This document shows, in pieces, positions 22,127 to 22,196 of a stretch of 22,196 bases of DNA (its first letter is position 1; every line of letters begins with the position of its first letter). Origin of the DNA: Thermovenabulum sp049701175 (GTDB lineage: Bacteria > Bacillota > Thermosediminibacteria > Thermosediminibacterales > Thermosediminibacteraceae); assembly GCF_049701175.1 (NCBI RefSeq), contig NZ_JBNATW010000034.1, positions 1-22,196 on the forward strand. Direction: 5' to 3'. The position numbers and the translations under genes were made by a program. Below the pieces are notes generated by a model. The model did no database searches. It saw only the letters and a program-made list of their open reading frames with translations, and had not been told where the DNA came from.

Positions 22127-22196
22127 ATGGCCTTAATTTTATCCGGCAAGGAAGTAGCCGAGGCCTTAAAGCAGGACTTAACCAAAGAAGTTTCAG
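22127..22196 (+). CDS. folD: Methylene-THF dehydrogenase/cyclohydrolase, N-terminal fragment (cut by window end)
   Basis: Only the first 23 codons are present: 'MALILSGKEVAEALKQDL', the typical FolD N-terminus (compare 'MAxILDGKxLAxxIxxxL'). FolD oxidises or reduces between 5,10-methylene- and 5,10-methenyl-THF. The ATG at 22127 follows GAAGGGGTG (22112-22120) and lies 40 bases after fchA. Its position continues the order fhs, fchA, folD of the methyl branch. Confidence 0.85.
   Translation, partial: MALILSGKEVAEALKQDLTKEVS

Noticed and set aside
1..22196. CRISPR arrays, insertion sequences, transposases, tRNA genes
   Set aside because: I saw no regularly spaced direct repeats, no transposase motifs with terminal inverted repeats, and no tRNA cloverleaf sequences. 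The window reads as core metabolic chromosome, not a mobile or defence island.

Overview
The window looks like chromosomal DNA from an anaerobic, probably thermophilic Firmicute of the clostridial/thermoanaerobacterial type with CO or Wood-Ljungdahl (reductive acetyl-CoA) metabolism. The signs are AT-rich intergenic DNA, strong AGGAGG ribosome-binding sites, frequent TTG starts, T-box, ZTP and purine leaders, pyruvate formate-lyase, a Ni carbon-monoxide dehydrogenase and a formyl-THF synthetase. The species cannot be named from the sequence.

Layout. (1) 1-97 is the 3' part of a 5S rRNA, followed by about 430 bases of AT-rich DNA with promoter and terminator signals. (2) 530-4350 (+) holds a histidine ammonia-lyase gene broken by a single-base frameshift, a DedA-family membrane protein and a stand-alone PEP/pyruvate-binding-domain protein. 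(3) 4302-5402 (-) holds a short FlhB-C-terminal-like protein and an uncharacterised partner, resembling the ylqG-ylqH pair of Bacillus. (4) 5487-7581 (+) is a T-box leader, read here as Phe-specific, controlling a phenylacetate-CoA ligase and a tandem ACT protein. (5) 7578-10733 (-) is pflB-pflA under a ZTP (pfl-motif) riboswitch. (6) 10818-12406 (+) is a purine-riboswitch-controlled NCS2/AzgA permease. (7) 12418-15673 (+) is an ECF transporter locus: a FolT-like S component, CbiQ, CbiO, CbiM and a PDGLE protein. (8) 15676 to the right edge (+) is a tight run cooF-cooS-cooC-fhs-DUF166-fchA-folD (folD is cut by the window end).

The right-hand two thirds makes biochemical sense as one C1 programme. 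PFL makes formate; fhs, fchA and folD carry formate to methylene-THF; CooF, CooS and CooC handle CO/CO2 redox chemistry; the ECF locus could supply nickel for CODH and folate for the THF branch. The regulation fits too. A ZTP riboswitch, which senses a folate-shortage signal, sits before pfl. Sequences resembling the operator of the NADH/NAD sensor Rex overlap or follow the promoters of both the ECF locus and the coo/fhs operon. The least described elements are the DUF166 protein embedded in the methyl branch, the Rex-like boxes, the purine aptamer with an apparent insertion in J3/1, and the Phe-type T-box before an aryl-CoA ligase.
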